From contig NZ_BSNI01000002.1 of NCBI RefSeq assembly GCF_030159895.1, positions 1,266,306 to 1,330,305 of the forward strand: a stretch of 64,000 bases of DNA, written 5' to 3'. The position numbers were made by a program, and so were the translations under genes. The stretch's first letter is position 1. The number at the start of each line of letters is the position of its first letter. This document shows, one piece after another, positions 61,728 to 64,000 of the stretch. Source of the DNA: Maritalea porphyrae. GTDB taxonomy: Bacteria > Pseudomonadota > Alphaproteobacteria > Rhizobiales > Devosiaceae. The notes below the pieces were generated by a model. The model was not told where the DNA came from, did no database searches, and saw only the letters and a program-made list of their open reading frames with translations.

Positions 61728-63572
61728 ATGAATAGCCAGACCAACCAATCAAGGCATTCGCTTGGCGCGCCAAAAGGGGCCATTCGAAATGCGGTGATTT
61801 GGTTGATTGTGGCCACCGCGCTTTATCGCCTATGGGGCGCATGGGCGATCGATTTGGTAATTGGCGAAGCCTACTATCTAAGCTCGGCGCGCCAATTGCA
61901 CCTTGGCTATTTCGATCAACCCCCAATGTTTTTGTGGGTGATCTGGCTCACCAAAACCTTAACCGGCAGTGAAGCGCCAATCATTCTGCGGCTTCCATTT
62001 ATTCTGATGTTCGCGGGCGCCACCTGGATGTTCTACCGCATCGGGGCACGGTTCCATTCTGAACGGGCAGGGCTGTTCACCGCGATCATTGCCAACATCC
62101 CAATCCTGTTTACGCTCTCGATTGGCTCTTGGATGCAACCAGAAGCGCCGCTGACGCTACTGTGGCTGTTTGTGGTCTGGCTTTTGATGGATGTTTTCTT
62201 TGGGCCGCAAAAACGATCCGACCTTAAAAGCTGGTTGCTGATCGGCTTGGTGCTTGGCCTAACGTTCATGTCAAAATATCACGCCGTGTTCTTGCTTTAT
62301 GGCGCGGGCCTGTTCGCCATCTTCAATAAAGATGCACGCAAGTGGATTTTCTCGCCCGGCCCTTATCTGGCCATCGGCGTTGCTGCCATCGTGTCGCTGC
62401 CAGTGCTGATCTGGAATATGCAAAACGATATGGCCTCATTTGCTTTCCAAGGCGGCCGTGCACTGGGCGATCAGTTTCGCCCTGAATGGTTGCTCCGCAT
62501 GATTGGCGGACAGCTTGTTTATATGACGCCATGGATTGCACTGCCTGCGCTTTGGGTCGGGGCAAAGGCTTTATTCAAAGGGCCAACAGCTACGTACCCG
62601 TCCGACACGCCAAATGGCATGAGCTTCTTCTTTGTCATGCTGGCGCACGGGCCAATTCTGTTTTTCACCGCAGTCGCGGCCTGGTCAGACACACAGTTTC
62701 ATTTCCACTGGCAGGCGCCGGGTTATATGATGTTGTTCCCCATACTTGGCGCGACAACGGCAATCCTGTGGACCAAATATCGCAAGACCATGTTTGCGTG
62801 GTTGGCCATTGGCGCGTTCCTGAGCACATTGGTGATGACCGTTCTGATTTCGCACACCATCACCGGTTGGGCGCAAGATTTCTTCCCCGGCGAAGAAGAC
62901 CCGACAAGCGGCGCGCTACGCTGGACCGAACTTGAAGACTATTTCGTTCAAGAAGGCGTGTTTGAGCAGGATAACGTCTTTATCGCGGGCGTCTTTTGGA
63001 CCGAGTGCGGGATGATCGACAATGTGGTGCGCGGCAAACTGCCTTTGGCTTGCCTGTCGGGTGATCCGCGCAACATCGCGTTTAATATCGATCTGACAGA
63101 ACACGAAGGCAAAGATGCCTATATCGCGGCGGTGATGTTCAGCGATCAGTCTGTCATCAACGGGCTATTGCCTTTCTTTGAAAAGGTCGAGCGGGTCGGC
63201 GAGGTCACCATCAATCGCTTTGGGCGTCTGGCAATGAAGCCGGTGCGCATCTTCAAAGCGTCGAAATTGCAACCTAATCATGAATTAGAGAGCATCAACG
63301 CCAAAAGCTTTGACCTGATGATGTTGCCGCGCACTCAGATTTCGCGCCTTGAAGGCACACTCAACGCTGCGTCAGAGATCAATGAAACGGTGCAGCTATT
63401 CCTTGGCGAACAACTCGTTGGCGAAGTAAAGATGAGCGGTTCAACACAATCATTCGATATTCAACCGCTACGCAATTGGGGCGTTGGCATACGCGTCCAA
63501 ACGCTGAGAGTGGAAACTGCGTCTGGTGTGAATGTATTGCTGGATAGTTTAAAGACGACAGTTAGCGATTAG
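61728..63572 (+). CDS. ArnT/PMT-like integral membrane glycosyltransferase
   Basis: 614 residues with about 11-12 membrane helices in the first 400, then a soluble periplasmic domain. The early loop EAYYLSSARQLHLGYFDQPPMFLWVIWLT carries the acidic residue and Pro pair typical of GT83/GT39 enzymes. It transfers sugar from a polyprenyl-phosphate donor to a lipid or protein in the periplasm. It starts at the base after the previous stop. A GtrA-fused synthase upstream most likely provides its donor. Confidence 0.87.
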   Translation: MNSQTNQSRHSLGAPKGAIRNAVIWLIVATALYRLWGAWAIDLVIGEAYYLSSARQLHLGYFDQPPMFLWVIWLTKTLTGSEAPIILRLPFILMFAGATWMFYRIGARFHSERAGLFTAIIANIPILFTLSIGSWMQPEAPLTLLWLFVVWLLMDVFFGPQKRSDLKSWLLIGLVLGLTFMSKYHAVFLLYGAGLFAIFNKDARKWIFSPGPYLAIGVAAIVSLPVLIWNMQNDMASFAFQGGRALGDQFRPEWLLRMIGGQLVYMTPWIALPALWVGAKALFKGPTATYPSDTPNGMSFFFVMLAHGPILFFTAVAAWSDTQFHFHWQAPGYMMLFPILGATTAILWTKYRKTMFAWLAIGAFLSTLVMTVLISHTITGWAQDFFPGEEDPTSGALRWTELEDYFVQEGVFEQDNVFIAGVFWTECGMIDNVVRGKLPLACLSGDPRNIAFNIDLTEHEGKDAYIAAVMFSDQSVINGLLPFFEKVERVGEVTINRFGRLAMKPVRIFKASKLQPNHELESINAKSFDLMMLPRTQISRLEGTLNAASEINETVQLFLGEQLVGEVKMSGSTQSFDIQPLRNWGVGIRVQTLRVETASGVNVLLDSLKTTVSD

Positions 63573-63785
63573 CGCGGAACGTCAGATGGTTTCTACTAAT
63601 TAATATCGCCCATCGATATTCGAAGGTGAAATGAAATTCTATCCCAACCTGCCTTCGGTGAATATCTCTAGCGCAGCGGTCCATCATTGCAAACATTGAG
63701 CCGTTGTCGCAGTATTCTTAGGCACAAATGGCAGCTGTGCAGGACTAAACATTCTTCGGCGATGCACAATTGAAGGTAATCATGA

Positions 63786-64000
63786 ATGAACGAGGTTAAT
63801 AAATTTGGTTTGAAACGACGTCCTAATTCGGATGTACGGAGAACAATCCGAAAAAACTCGGGATTTGGTTGTGTAGTTTGCGGCTTAGCGATTGGTGACT
63901 ACGAGCATGTTGATCCGACATATGCCAACGCCAGAACACACGATCCCAACTGCATGACGTTCTTATGCATTCGCTGTCACGGGAAGGTCACTCGCGGACA
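63786..64000 (+). CDS. HNH-like zinc protein, C-terminus outside window
   Basis: The first 71 codons of a gene cut by the window edge. The visible protein starts MNEVNKFGLKRRPNS and contains FGCVVCGLAIGDYEHVDPTYANAR ... CMTFLCIRCHGKVTRG: two CxxC pairs around the E-H-V-D-P motif, which is the HNH endonuclease first half plus zinc ribbon. It may be a nuclease of a mobile or defence locus that continues beyond the window; this cannot be judged from here. The 213 bases before it hold nothing I can support. Confidence 0.65.
   Translation, partial: MNEVNKFGLKRRPNSDVRRTIRKNSGFGCVVCGLAIGDYEHVDPTYANARTHDPNCMTFLCIRCHGKVTRG

Overview
The window reads as chromosomal DNA of a free-living, probably marine or saline-habitat alphaproteobacterium of the order Hyphomicrobiales (Rhizobiales). 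The evidence is an alpha-glucoside agl system, an ectoine catabolism cluster, a short HisG with HisZ, a tRNA-His without an encoded G-1 and with A73, a PdhS-like sensor, and intergenic palindromes of the kind common in this class. A Devosiaceae-like genus is possible, but this is inference from gene style and not a placement.

Layout. 1-1750: a MarR regulator, a divergent secreted protein and a MOSC protein. 2-12.3 kb: alpha-glucoside uptake and hydrolysis (aglE-F-G, aglR, aglA-aglK), split by a secreted SH3/crystallin-like protein and an SdpR/SdpI-like operon. Two near-identical LacI-type operators tie the two agl units together. 12.3-14.2 kb: small stress or unknown genes, including a hemerythrin. 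14.2-15.6 kb: a gene-free stretch with a structured RNA candidate and several palindromic repeats. 15.6-27.6 kb: a complete-looking ectoine/5-hydroxyectoine uptake and degradation locus. Divergent units doeA-deacetylase-gntR and ehuBCDA-eutBC-doeX-doeC-doeD share a promoter region with two copies of one operator-like motif. 27.8-32.9 kb: a peptide-type ABC transporter operon interrupted by a 266-bp MITE-like element. 33.4-37 kb: a LAS-type peptidase and an Fbp-type iron transporter. 37.2-43.5 kb: a very long PAS sensor that has lost its phospho-accepting histidine, tRNA-His, a TadG-like vWA protein, an L,D-transpeptidase and a single-domain response regulator. 43.6-47.7 kb: tag, hisS-hisZ-hisG. 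47.7-55.5 kb: DoxX, TauE/SafE, a globin-coupled chemoreceptor, a YbbA/YbbP-like exporter and small unknowns. 55.5-58.2 kb: an island with the second copy of the structured RNA, repeats, and an AT-richer HAD-phosphatase/membrane-protein pair. 58.2-60.4 kb: groES-groEL with CIRCE. 60.6-63.6 kb: two lipid-linked sugar transferases. The window ends inside an HNH-like gene.

Most notable observations: two diverged copies (14357-14599 and 55705-55951) of an apparently structured RNA whose helices covary while loop sequences stay fixed; a PdhS-like pseudokinase with a degenerate H box; an ectoine locus in which the usual MocR-type regulator and aspartoacylase-type deacetylase appear replaced by an FCD-type GntR and an M20 deacetylase; and a MITE whose terminal repeat supplies the stop codon of a transporter gene.
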